From assembly GCA_963553325.1 (NCBI GenBank), contig CAUVOF010000059.1, forward strand, positions 1-14,450: a stretch of 14,450 nt of DNA. The letters run 5' to 3'. The position numbers were made by a program, and so were the translations under genes. The notes under the pieces are model-generated. The model saw nothing but the letters and a program-made list of their open reading frames with translations, made no database searches and had not been told where the DNA came from. Source of the DNA: Cardiobacterium sp963553325. Lineage in GTDB: Bacteria > Pseudomonadota > Gammaproteobacteria > Cardiobacteriales > Cardiobacteriaceae. This document shows positions 6,109 through 13,067 of the stretch, piece after piece; position 1 is the stretch's first letter; each line of letters starts with the position of its first letter.

Positions 6109-6987
6109 TCAAAGCTCCAGATGTTTCAGATACTCGCGGAAGCCTTCGCCCAGTTCCGGGTGGCGCAGGCCGAGTTCGACGTTGGCTTCGAGGTAGCCCA
6201 ATTTGTCGCCGCAGTCGTAGCGTTTGCCGTCGAAGCGGTAGGCGAGCACGGTGCGTTCTTTGATGAGCGCGCTGATGGCATCGGTCAGCTGGATTTCGCC
6301 GCCCGCGCCTTTTGGCGTGTTTTTCAAAAGCTGCATGATGTAGCCGGGCAGGATGTAGCGGCCGATAACGGCTTGGGTGGAAGGCGCGGTCGCGGGATCG
6401 GGTTTTTCGACGATGGCATCGACGGTAACGATTTGTTCGGAAAGCGCCGCGCCTTCGGTGATGATGCCGTAGCGCTTGGTGTCTTCGCGCGGCACGTCCA
6501 TCACGCCAAGCACGCCTTGCTGGTGTTTTTCAAAGACTTCGACCATTTGCCGCATCACCGATTTGCCTTCGTTGATGACAAGGTCGTCGGCAAGCAATAT
6601 CGCAAAGGGGCGGTCGCGCACGATGGGTTCGGCGCAGAGGACGGCATGCCCCAGCCCCATCGCCATTTCTTGACGGATGTAGGTAACGCTCATGTCGCGC
6701 GGCTTGATGCTGCGCACCAGTTGCAGGAAGTCTTTTTTGCCGCGCTGTTCCAGTTCGTTTTCCAGCTCGTAGGCGACGTCGTAGTGTTCGGTAATCGCCC
6801 ATTTGTTGCGCCCGGTCACGAAGACCATGTTGCGGATGCCTGCTTCGTAGGCTTCTTCAACCGCGTATTGAATCAAGGGCTTATCGACGACCGGCAGCAT
6901 TTCTTTCGGCGTCGCCTTGGTCGCGGGCAGAAAGCGCGTGCCAAATCCGGCGACCGGGAACACGGCAAGTTTTACGGCTTCACTCAT
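6109..6987 (-). CDS. galU: UTP-glucose-1-phosphate uridylyltransferase
   Basis: A 292-residue GalU of normal length. It makes UDP-glucose from UTP and glucose-1-phosphate in the cytoplasm, feeding lipooligosaccharide, capsule and other glycan synthesis. The nucleotide-binding signature VAGFGTRFLPATKATPKEMLP spans residues 12-32; LLADDLV contains the metal-binding Asp region and VEKPDP the sugar-phosphate-binding Lys. It is the third gene of alr-radA-galU: its start is 11 nt beyond the radA stop, and its Shine-Dalgarno AAGGAGG overlaps that stop, which suggests translational coupling. It converges on the ABC transporter gene with an 85-nt gap. No oddities in the sequence. Confidence 0.97.
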   Translation of the reverse strand: MSEAVKLAVFPVAGFGTRFLPATKATPKEMLPVVDKPLIQYAVEEAYEAGIRNMVFVTGRNKWAITEHYDVAYELENELEQRGKKDFLQLVRSIKPRDMSVTYIRQEMAMGLGHAVLCAEPIVRDRPFAILLADDLVINEGKSVMRQMVEVFEKHQQGVLGVMDVPREDTKRYGIITEGAALSEQIVTVDAIVEKPDPATAPSTQAVIGRYILPGYIMQLLKNTPKGAGGEIQLTDAISALIKERTVLAYRFDGKRYDCGDKLGYLEANVELGLRHPELGEGFREYLKHLEL

Positions 6988-6992
6988 GGTTT

Positions 6993-6999
6993 TCCTCCT
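6993..6999 (-). promoter_or_regulatory. galU Shine-Dalgarno overlapping the radA stop codon
   Basis: On the - strand AAGGAGG sits 5 nt before the galU ATG and shares a base with the radA TAA (7001-6999). Ribosomes ending radA are therefore placed on the galU initiation site. Confidence 0.75.
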
Positions 7000-8375
7000 T
7001 ACAGGGATATGAGTACGTCAAGGGCGGCGGCGAGCGTCGCAACCGCATGAATTTTCAGGCCGCGCATTGTAGCAGAGCCGCGCGGCTTGTTTCCTTCGGG
7101 CAAGATGACCTGTTTGAAACCGTGCTGCGCGGCGGCCTTGATGCGCGCCTCGCCGTTCGCCACCGGGCGCAGTTCGCCGGCAAGGCCGACCTCGCCCATG
7201 ACGACCACGTCGCGCGGGATGGCAACGCCGCGCAGGCTGGAATGCGCCGCCGCCAGCACCGCCAAATCCGCCGCCGGTTCGCTGATTTTCAGGCCGCCGA
7301 CGACGTTCACATAGACGTCCATGTCGTGCAGCGACACGCCGCCGTGGCGGTGCAACACCGCGAGCAGCATCGCCAGCCGCCCGCTGTCAAAACCGAGCGC
7401 GGTGCGGCGCGCATAACCACCGCCGCCGCCATCGACCAGCGCTTGTACTTCAACGAGCAGCGCGCGCGAACCTTCCCACACCGGGAAAACGGCACTGCCG
7501 GGCTGCTGCCCGTCCGGGCGCGAGAGGAAAATCGCCGACGGGTTACTCACCGGCTTCAGGCCGTTTTCCAGCATGGCGAACATCCCCAGCTCATTGACCG
7601 GGCCGAAGCGGTTTTTCACCGCGCGCAGCATGCGGAAGCGGCTGCCCGCCTCACTTTCAAAATACAGCACCGTATCGACCATATGCTCCAGCACGCGGGG
7701 GCCGGCAATCGCGCCCTCTTTCGTTACATGGCCGATGAGAAAGACCGTCGTGCCGCTCGACTTGGCAAAGCGCACCAACTGCGCCGCGCACTCGCGCAAC
7801 TGGCTGACCGCGCCCGGCGCGGCAGAAAGCGCCTCGCTGTAAAGCGTCTGAATCGAATCAACCACCAGCACCGCCGGTTTCTCCGCCTCGGCGGTTGCCA
7901 AAATGCACTCAATCTGCGTCTCGCTGAACAGCACAATGCGCTCGCGGGCGAGACCGAGCCGCTCGGCGCGCAGGCCAATCTGGCGCGGCGACTCCTCACC
8001 GCTGACATACAAACACGGCATCGACTGCGCCAAATGATGCACCGTCTGCAACAACAGCGTCGATTTGCCGATGCCCGGATCGCCACCAATCAGTACCACG
8101 CTGCCGCGCACCAGCCCGCCGCCGAGGACGCGGTCAAACTCGCTGATGCCGCTCGGCACCAGCGTCTCCGCCTGCAACTCGACCGCATCCAGCCGCTGCA
8201 CCTGCCCGGCGGCAACCCCGGCATAACCGCCGCCCTTGCCCGCGCGCGGTGCTGCGACCGGCGCCGCTTCCTCCTCCAGCGTGTTCCAGGCGCCGCACTC
8301 GTGGCACTGCCCCTGCCATTTCGGGTACGCCGCGCCACAATCGCGGCAGACAAAACGCGACTTCGCCTTAGCCAT
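6999..8375 (-). CDS. radA: DNA repair/recombination ATPase RadA (Sms)
   Basis: A 458-residue RadA, usual length for the family: a RecA-like hexameric helicase that promotes branch migration and extends strand exchange during recombinational repair and natural transformation. The N-terminal zinc finger has CxxC pairs at C10/C13 and C24/C27. Walker A GGDPGIGKST is at 97-106, the Walker B-like VLVVDSIQT around 169-177, and the RadA-specific KNRFG motif at 254-258, followed by the Lon-protease-like C-terminal domain with HSSLR and EVGLAGELR. Its ATG overlaps the alr stop (ATGGCTAA), so translation is coupled to alr. A large + strand open frame opposite (7047-8378) is a composition artefact. Confidence 0.97.
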   Translation of the reverse strand: MAKAKSRFVCRDCGAAYPKWQGQCHECGAWNTLEEEAAPVAAPRAGKGGGYAGVAAGQVQRLDAVELQAETLVPSGISEFDRVLGGGLVRGSVVLIGGDPGIGKSTLLLQTVHHLAQSMPCLYVSGEESPRQIGLRAERLGLARERIVLFSETQIECILATAEAEKPAVLVVDSIQTLYSEALSAAPGAVSQLRECAAQLVRFAKSSGTTVFLIGHVTKEGAIAGPRVLEHMVDTVLYFESEAGSRFRMLRAVKNRFGPVNELGMFAMLENGLKPVSNPSAIFLSRPDGQQPGSAVFPVWEGSRALLVEVQALVDGGGGGYARRTALGFDSGRLAMLLAVLHRHGGVSLHDMDVYVNVVGGLKISEPAADLAVLAAAHSSLRGVAIPRDVVVMGEVGLAGELRPVANGEARIKAAAQHGFKQVILPEGNKPRGSATMRGLKIHAVATLAAALDVLISL

Positions 8376-9435
8376 TGACCACCTCCGCGCGCACCCGCGC
8401 CGTCAGCATCGTCGTCAGCGTATAAGGAATCGTCGCCGCCTGCGCCGCGACCCGCTCCGCCGGATTGCCCTCGCCGAACACCACGACCGCATCGCCGACC
8501 GCCGCCGAATCCGCGCCAAGCCAAACCAGCGCCATATCCATCGCCACCCGGCCGACCAGCGGATAACGTTTGCCATTGAGTAATACCTGCACCGCGCCGC
8601 TCTCGATGGCACGCGGAAAACCGTCGCCATAGCCGAGGGCAATCGTCGCGAGATTACCCGCCGTTTGCGCCTGAAAACCCTGACTATAGCCGGCGAACTC
8701 GCCCGCCTCCAGCCGCCTGACCGCGAGAACCGCCGTGCGTAGCGACAACACCGGACGCAAACCGAGGCGCGCCGCATCACCATCAATAAACGGCGACATC
8801 CCGTAGAGCGCCAGCCCGGCGCGCACCACATCCGCCCGCGCCTGCGGCAAGACAAACAGCGCCGCCGAATTGGCGAGACAACGCTGCCAACCGGCGGGCA
8901 AAACGAGCGCATCGAGCCGCGCCAACTGCGCGCGCGCATCGCTTAAATCCTCCGCATCGGCACAGGCAAAATGCGAGGCGACGCCGAGCCAGCGCACCTG
9001 CTTGAGCGCCAACACCTGCGGCAACCAGCGCGCCGCGTCATCCGCGGCAAAACCGAGGCGGTGCATCCCCGAATCCACCTTGACCCAGGCGGAAATGCCG
9101 GCGACGTTGCGCAACCAGGCGAGTTGCTCAAAAGAATGCACGCACGGCACAAAACCGTGCTGCGCGCAGAGCGTCGCCTCCTCTGCGGCGAAAATCCCTT
9201 CCAGCAACAGCACCGGCTGCGCAACGCCCAACTGGCGCAGTTGCAGCGCCTCATCAATAGACGCGGCGGCAAAACCATCCACATCCGTGAGCGCAGGCAG
9301 AACATTCGCCACGCCATGCCCGTAGGCATCGGCTTTCACCACCGCAACCAACTTCGCCGCCCCTGCCTGCTGGCGCAACACCCGCACATTGTGGCGCAGC
9401 GCCGCCACATCAATCACCTTCACCAAAGGACGCAT
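8368..9435 (-). CDS. alr: alanine racemase
   Basis: A 355-residue PLP-dependent alanine racemase, interconverting L- and D-alanine for peptidoglycan synthesis. The PLP lysine is K34 in AVVKADAYGHG, and the second catalytic base is Tyr250 in AGYSQGF. MHRLGF (124-129) holds the conserved Arg, and GRVAMDM (295-301) is the C-terminal active-site motif. Start ATG 9435 is preceded on the - strand by GGAGGTAA within 9441-9448. It is the first gene of alr-radA-galU and has its own TATAAT box about 30 nt upstream, so it is probably transcribed independently of the CARF gene 69 nt upstream. Its final codons overlap the radA start by 8 nt. Confidence 0.97.
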   Translation of the reverse strand: MRPLVKVIDVAALRHNVRVLRQQAGAAKLVAVVKADAYGHGVANVLPALTDVDGFAAASIDEALQLRQLGVAQPVLLLEGIFAAEEATLCAQHGFVPCVHSFEQLAWLRNVAGISAWVKVDSGMHRLGFAADDAARWLPQVLALKQVRWLGVASHFACADAEDLSDARAQLARLDALVLPAGWQRCLANSAALFVLPQARADVVRAGLALYGMSPFIDGDAARLGLRPVLSLRTAVLAVRRLEAGEFAGYSQGFQAQTAGNLATIALGYGDGFPRAIESGAVQVLLNGKRYPLVGRVAMDMALVWLGADSAAVGDAVVVFGEGNPAERVAAQAATIPYTLTTMLTARVRAEVVNG

Positions 9436-9465
9436 CGCCTTACCTCCAAAAACAAGAAAGACCGC

Positions 9466-9471
9466 ATTATA
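9466..9471 (-). promoter_or_regulatory. -10 box of the alr-radA-galU promoter
   Basis: A perfect TATAAT on the - strand, placing the transcription start near 9459-9460 and leaving a leader of roughly 24 nt before the alr ATG that contains the Shine-Dalgarno. It is flanked by short CCGC/GCGG arms. No good -35 is visible at 16-18 nt spacing. Confidence 0.5.
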
Positions 9472-9504
9472 GCGGCCAGGGCGGGTGGCGATTGCGGCGC
9501 GCCA

Positions 9505-10587
9505 TCAGCGGCGCCAGACAATCTGCGCCTTACCCATCGCCAGCGCATACACCTTGGCATTATTGCGGCCACTGCTGGCAATGCGGAACTTCTCGGCGGG
9601 CGCGCCCAAATGCTTGTCCAGCGCCTTAAAAATTCGGGCAGAACCCTCGCGCAAAATGCGGTGCATCTCCTCATAACCATTCCGCGCAAGAAAATCACGA
9701 TAGCGCTCGCCATTCTCGGCATATTCCTTCGCATAAAAACGACAAAAATAATGCGCAAGCAAAGCCATCTCCGCCTTGCCAATGGATTTGCCCTCCTCAT
9801 AAAGCGCAACCATGGCCGCATAAAGGGCAAACAATTGCGGCGGCAATTTTAATGGCGGCGTATTGCCGAAGCGCAGCGATTGCGCCTCAACATCAATTTC
9901 CACGCGCCAATCTTCCCATTGCAATTGCGTTTGCGCGACCGCCTGCCCATACGTCCAATTGACATCAAGTTGCAAATTGGGCATACCGTCGCGCATACGC
10001 ACAAAAGGAATATCGGCAAGCATCACATCCGCTTGCGCGGTAGAAATATCGCCCTGTGGTGTGGCAATTAACTGCGGTACGCGCGGCGGGAAAAAGAAAT
10101 CGCGGTTGCCTTCAAAAGGCGCATTGATTAACACATGCGACAAACTATCCTGCGCGCGACCAAAAAGCGACAACGCATAACCAATATAAAAACCCATCGA
10201 CTTGCGGCCACCGGCAATCGAAACATGCAGTGCCGTATCCTCAGCAAGACAACAATCCCGAATAAAGCGGACAATCATATCCGCCGCCAAATTATTCTCC
10301 TCCGGCGTGCGAATATCATCGAGAACATTACCCGCCGCATCACGAATCAAATGAATATTATCTTGCGTAAAGACAATACCTGCTGGCGCATAATCCGCAC
10401 AAAAGCGGGCAAAATGCCCATCGGCGAAAAGCGCACTGCGAATATTCTCCGCACCGACACCAGTCGTCAAAACATGCACCTCATCCGGGCGCCAATCCTT
10501 TTGCGTAACCAGCGCAAACAGCGTTTCCGTAACAATCTGCGGCGACATTCCCGTAACCGCGACTAAAATCTTGCGTTTCTCGCGCAT
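9505..10587 (-). CDS. CRISPR-associated CARF protein, NE0113/TIGR02584 family (Csm6/ring-nuclease annotation group)
   Basis: A 360-residue protein. The N-terminal CARF (Rossmann-like) domain, about residues 5-190, carries VAVTGMSPQIVTETL (9-23) and the ligand-loop motif SIAGGRKSMGFY (123-134), typical of NE0113-family proteins. The family is annotated as CRISPR-associated ring nuclease/Csm6-like, and CARF domains bind and in some cases cleave cyclic oligoadenylates made by Cas10 in type III systems. The C-terminal part (about 240-360) begins LKLPPQLFALYAAMVALYEEG, which looks like a winged helix, and contains R302-x6-H309, within the spacing of HEPN RNase motifs but not proof of one. Start ATG 10587 has GGGAG at 10594-10598. 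It begins 15 nt after the stop of the small gene at 10603-11094, so they form an operon. No cas10 is in the window. Confidence 0.85.
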   Translation of the reverse strand: MREKRKILVAVTGMSPQIVTETLFALVTQKDWRPDEVHVLTTGVGAENIRSALFADGHFARFCADYAPAGIVFTQDNIHLIRDAAGNVLDDIRTPEENNLAADMIVRFIRDCCLAEDTALHVSIAGGRKSMGFYIGYALSLFGRAQDSLSHVLINAPFEGNRDFFFPPRVPQLIATPQGDISTAQADVMLADIPFVRMRDGMPNLQLDVNWTYGQAVAQTQLQWEDWRVEIDVEAQSLRFGNTPPLKLPPQLFALYAAMVALYEEGKSIGKAEMALLAHYFCRFYAKEYAENGERYRDFLARNGYEEMHRILREGSARIFKALDKHLGAPAEKFRIASSGRNNAKVYALAMGKAQIVWRR

Positions 10588-10602
10588 AAAAAACTCCCGT
10601 AA

Positions 10603-11094
10603 TTAACGACAGCGATAACTGCCGTCAGCACTGACCCAAGTGCCATCGCCAATATAAACATCGCCACTACCATCACCGCCATTCATTTCGTAAATATCAC
10701 GCATGACAGTGGCGAGGTCATCGCCAAAATCAAAATCCTCGCCATTATAGTCGTCTTCCGCCGCAAAGGCATGACAATGCTCCTCATATTCCGGCGAATC
10801 CTTACCAAAGACAGTAATCACCATTTCCTCAATGGACAGGTGGTTATAAAGCAAATAGTCCTCGATGGCATAAAAATGCTCGCGAAAATCATTATGGCAG
10901 GTTGCACCAATCTTGCGCGCAAGACTTTCCAAAAAGAAAATCCACATCTTGCCATTTTTGACATAATACACGCCATTAAAAGCCCGCTCATCTTCTACAG
11001 GCTTGTAGCCAAGAATAAGCGCTTTTTGTACGCCAATTTCATAGGCGCTACGACGAGATACAGAATTACGAGCGTAGGATTTAAGAATTCTCAT
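10603..11094 (-). CDS. small acidic protein, paralogue of the 11236-11607 product, in operon with the CARF gene
   Basis: A 163-residue predicted cytoplasmic protein that I do not recognise. Residues 28-88 (LGYKPVEDERAFNGVYY, NGKMWIFFLESLARKIG, YAIEDYLLYNHLSI) align nearly gap-free with the product of 11236-11607. The extra C-terminal half is strongly acidic (AAEDDYNGEDFDFGDD) and ends in a Gly/Asp-rich tail with GDGTWVSADGSYRC. No enzyme motif is seen. The start is uncertain: ATG 11094 is the first ATG, a TTG lies at 11115, and neither has a good Shine-Dalgarno, so the N-terminus may be altered. The stop is 15 nt from the CARF start, implying a shared transcript and a possible functional link with CARF signalling. 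Confidence 0.7.
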   Translation of the reverse strand: MRILKSYARNSVSRRSAYEIGVQKALILGYKPVEDERAFNGVYYVKNGKMWIFFLESLARKIGATCHNDFREHFYAIEDYLLYNHLSIEEMVITVFGKDSPEYEEHCHAFAAEDDYNGEDFDFGDDLATVMRDIYEMNGGDGSGDVYIGDGTWVSADGSYRCR

Positions 11095-11224
11095 AAATTG
11101 GTGTAGTAATAGCAAAAAAAATAATAGAAAAAATAGAGGGGATAAATTGTGAAAGGTTGCGCTGATTGACGCCTTAATTGAGTATAGGAAGAAGTATAGC
11201 GATGCTAATACCTAAAAGCATGAA

Positions 11225-11238
11225 CGACAAAATTGTTA
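11225..11238 (-). promoter_or_regulatory. shared palindromic motif, site 1
   Basis: TAACAATTTTGTCG on the - strand, a variant of the near-palindrome found upstream of three other genes of this cluster. It overlaps the stop codon of the 11236-11607 gene and lies about 130 nt upstream of the 11094 start. Operator role is inferred from recurrence only. Confidence 0.4.
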
Positions 11239-11607
11239 AAACGTTTGCTGATGCAGCGTATGCGCCAACCAAGAAACAAAAGCATCATCGGCGCCTTCAA
11301 AACAGTGTTTGCGCCTAATAGCCACATTTTTCTCCTTTTCGCTCGCTTCCTCCTGCAACAGACGCATAAAATCAGGAATAGAAAGCGCGCCATAAAGTAA
11401 AAAATCCTCAATGGCATAGCCAGCCGTAGCAAAATCCTGTGGCGACGAAACACCCAGCACCCGCGCCAGCGCCAGCGCAGGCAAATTAAAAATCCAGCGC
11501 TTGCCGTCCTTGATGTAATAGACACCGCCATAAGCGCGGGCATCGCTTACCTTGTGATAACCCAATGCCAATGCCTTAAATTCGCTGGTTGCAAAATCAG
11601 TGTGCAT
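11236..11607 (-). CDS. small protein of unknown function, paralogue of the 10603-11094 product
   Basis: A 123-residue predicted cytoplasmic protein, unrecognised. The conserved block at residues 15-77 (LGYHKVSDARAYGGVYY, KDGKRWIFNLPALALAR, YAIEDFLLYGALSI) is shared with the CARF-linked gene downstream; the C-terminal part (EEASEKEKNVAIRRKHCFEG) is unrelated to it. The frame is open from 11631, but ATG 11607 is chosen because GGAGG at 11613-11617 is 5 nt upstream and the shared region starts soon after. Bases 11095-11235 separate it from its paralogue, with an A/T-rich stretch before the downstream start, so separate promoters are likely. The combination GVYYxKxGKxWIF followed by YAIEDxLLY defines the family as far as I can see it. 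Confidence 0.75.
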   Translation of the reverse strand: MHTDFATSEFKALALGYHKVSDARAYGGVYYIKDGKRWIFNLPALALARVLGVSSPQDFATAGYAIEDFLLYGALSIPDFMRLLQEEASEKEKNVAIRRKHCFEGADDAFVSWLAHTLHQQTF

Positions 11608-11666
11608 GATTACCTCCAATAGTGAGTTCATGGCTGCTAGGAGCTGTTTACAATTCAGCGAACTAG

Positions 11667-11689
11667 CCCCTCTCCCTGTGGGAGAGGGG
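11667..11689. terminator. perfect 10-bp hairpin, possible terminator
   Basis: CCCCTCTCCC, TGT loop, GGGAGAGGGG, followed on the + strand by AATTTTTAATT. It sits between the genes ending at 11725 and starting at 11607. The T-run is on the + strand side, so it would terminate + transcription best, while the neighbouring genes are on the - strand. There it may act only as an mRNA 3'-end stabiliser, or be a dispersed repeat. Confidence 0.5.
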
Positions 11690-11724
11690 AATTTTTAATT
11701 GGTAACACGCCCCAGAGTAAAAAA

Positions 11725-12114
11725 TCAAAACGGCGGATGCTCCACATTCTTGAGCATATTTAGCACCATAGTTTGCTGCACATGAATCTGCTCCAACGTT
11801 TGCCGCATTTGCGCCAAAGAATCATAGAGAAAAGAAAACCAGGTATCAGCGCCAATGACGGGGGCTGATGGATGTTCTTCAGCGGTATGCAGAATTTCCT
11901 CGCACTTTTCCTGCTGATGCTGCTCCCAGGCATATTGCTCCAGCCAATAGCGATGCCATTTCTTGCCGTTTCTTTCATAAATCTCTAGTGCGATTGGTTC
12001 AGGATGATATTTCTCCAAATTATCAAGCTCTGCTGCATGCTCTTCCGTGTTCGGATTATCCGTTTCAAACCAAATAGAATGAGACATATCTTTTGCTTTC
12101 ATGACGACGAACAT
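11725..12114 (-). CDS. small protein of unknown function, weakly similar to the neighbouring paralogues
   Basis: A 129-residue acidic, Glu/His/Gln-rich protein with no signal or membrane segment. IYERNGKKWHRYWLEQ (45-60) resembles the VYYVKNGKMWIFFLES segment of the two downstream genes, so it may be a distant third member, but the YAIED block is absent. Residues 95-120 (FLYDSLAQMRQTLEQIHVQQ) suggest an amphipathic helix or short coiled coil. Start ATG 12114 follows GGAG at 12122-12125 with a 7-nt spacer. The shared palindromic motif lies 61 nt upstream of the start. Function unknown. Confidence 0.7.
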   Translation of the reverse strand: MFVVMKAKDMSHSIWFETDNPNTEEHAAELDNLEKYHPEPIALEIYERNGKKWHRYWLEQYAWEQHQQEKCEEILHTAEEHPSAPVIGADTWFSFLYDSLAQMRQTLEQIHVQQTMVLNMLKNVEHPPF

Positions 12115-12175
12115 GGTATTGCTCCGTTTGAGATAATGAATAAATAATAGGGCGAGATAGGTGAATAGTCGCTTT

Positions 12176-12189
12176 TAACAAAATTGTGA
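12176..12189 (-). promoter_or_regulatory. shared palindromic motif, site 2
   Basis: TCACAATTTTGTTA on the - strand, 61 nt upstream of the gene starting at 12114. The copy upstream of the 12409 start has the same spacing within 1 nt (62). Confidence 0.5.
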
Positions 12190-12193
12190 GCTA

Positions 12194-12409
12194 TCAGGAA
12201 AAGAGATAACAGAGGAAGAGGATAAAAATCATGATGAGGCAACCAGCGCTACCATCGTCATCCTTGCCAGATTCTTCATCGCTTGCCGTAGAAGAAAACA
12301 AATGCGCAATAGCCGACAATACAGCGACAAAGACAACAGAAATGATTGCCCACAGCAAAGAGGCAAGCCATAAATAAATGGGAAGAAGAAGGATGTGATA
12401 GAGGGACAT
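12194..12409 (-). CDS. small membrane protein, two helices
   Basis: A 71-residue protein with a long hydrophobic segment (about 5-37), a charged linker SDEESGKDDDG (43-53) and a second hydrophobic segment (57-70) reaching the C-terminus. No family recognised. Small two-helix membrane proteins can be effectors or holin-like factors in defence loci, but nothing here proves that. The Shine-Dalgarno is poor (GCGAG about 6 nt upstream). Support for being real comes from protein-like composition, a dedicated upstream region with two copies of the shared motif, and colinearity with neighbours. Confidence 0.55.
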   Translation of the reverse strand: MSLYHILLLPIYLWLASLLWAIISVVFVAVLSAIAHLFSSTASDEESGKDDDGSAGCLIMIFILFLCYLFS

Positions 12410-12471
12410 AAAACACTCGCTAATTTTTGTGATGCGTGCAGCATAAGCGAGAAGAAAAAAGAAAGCTGCTT

Positions 12472-12485
12472 TGACAAAATTGCGA
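12472..12485 (-). promoter_or_regulatory. shared palindromic motif, site 3 (gene-proximal)
   Basis: TCGCAATTTTGTCA on the - strand, 62 nt upstream of the 12409 start. It is one of a pair whose start points are exactly 88 nt apart, an arrangement repeated at 12965/13053. Confidence 0.5.
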
Positions 12486-12559
12486 AGTTTGGCGCATTAA
12501 GATGCGCGATGCGCTTCAGTAAGCAGTAAGGAATAGCGCGAGAAAAAAATAATCCGCGC

Positions 12560-12573
12560 TGACAAATTTGTCG
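12560..12573 (-). promoter_or_regulatory. shared palindromic motif, site 4 (gene-distal)
   Basis: CGACAAATTTGTCA on the - strand, with a perfect 12-bp palindrome GACAAATTTGTC. It lies directly behind the terminator at 12577-12600, at the start of the upstream region of the 71-residue membrane protein gene. Confidence 0.5.
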
Positions 12574-12576
12574 CAT

Positions 12577-12600
12577 AAAAAAGCCCGCCGAAGCGGGCTT
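12577..12600 (-). terminator. rho-independent terminator of the 12605-12865 gene
   Basis: On the - strand AAGCCCGC, TTCG tetraloop, GCGGGCTT continuing into a run of six T. It starts 5 nt beyond the stop codon of the secreted-protein gene. Canonical intrinsic terminator, with the same stem-loop as at 13068-13091. Confidence 0.9.
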
Positions 12601-12604
12601 CTCA

Positions 12605-12865
12605 TTATGCGCCAACCACGGACAAAATCTTCACCTCAAGCAGATGGCTGTAATCGATATCGGTGAAAAGGACGCGCACCCATTGCTGTTGGTCAGAATC
12701 TGCGGGATAGCGGGCGCAATAAAGCACTTCGGTGCGAATGGGCGGCTCCTCGCATTGATACAAAGCGTCGGTATTGTCATAAAAAGTAATAAAGCCGTTC
12801 TCAGAAGAAGCGGGCACCGCGTTAAGAGTGAGCGGCAGAAAAAGCAGAGAAAGAGATTTTTTCAT
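12605..12865 (-). CDS. small secreted/periplasmic protein of unknown function
   Basis: An 86-residue protein with a clear Sec signal peptide: MKKS, a hydrophobic core LSLLFLPLTL, and a likely cleavage after LNA (16) or VPA (19). The mature part of about 68 residues has two cysteines (C38, C50) that could form a disulfide in the periplasm. No lipobox and no known domain. The start ATG 12865 has only a weak ribosome-binding sequence. The gene is flanked upstream by the CRISPR terminator and two shared-motif copies, and downstream by its own terminator, so it is a monocistronic unit within the cluster. Confidence 0.65.
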   Translation of the reverse strand: MKKSLSLLFLPLTLNAVPASSENGFITFYDNTDALYQCEEPPIRTEVLYCARYPADSDQQQWVRVLFTDIDYSHLLEVKILSVVGA

Positions 12866-12964
12866 GGTGGATTACTCACTAAGGAATGAATTGGCATTGG
12901 GTTTTCGCGCTTACATGGTTTGCGCTGTACGTAACTTACGCCCAAAAGCGGCTTTAATCTGCAA

Positions 12965-12978
12965 TGACAAAATTGTGA
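12965..12978 (-). promoter_or_regulatory. shared palindromic motif, site 5 (gene-proximal)
   Basis: TCACAATTTTGTCA on the - strand, 99 nt upstream of the 12865 start. It differs from site 3 at one position. Confidence 0.5.
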
Positions 12979-13052
12979 TGCGGCAGATTTTGAGATGGCG
13001 CTATGTGTTTTGGTGGCGCAAAGATAGCGCGCAAGAGGCAATGAATCAGCGA

Positions 13053-13066
13053 TGGCAAATTTGTTG
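13053..13066 (-). promoter_or_regulatory. shared palindromic motif, site 6 (gene-distal)
   Basis: CAACAAATTTGCCA on the - strand, immediately behind the terminator at 13068-13091 and exactly 88 nt from site 5. It is a slightly decayed copy of site 4. Confidence 0.45.
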
Positions 13067-13067
13067 C

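Noticed and set aside
7047..8378. 443-codon + strand open frame opposite radA
   Set aside because: Antisense to an unmistakable radA; residue content is Arg/Ala/His/Gln-rich and typical of a shadow frame in G+C-rich DNA.
9505..9530. GGCGCC/GGCGCGCC arms at the CARF gene end as a terminator
   Set aside because: Arms do not pair well and no T-run follows.
12229..12615. 128-codon - strand frame spanning the 12577 terminator
   Set aside because: Its N-terminal residues are translated terminator and it overlaps the better membrane-protein frame.
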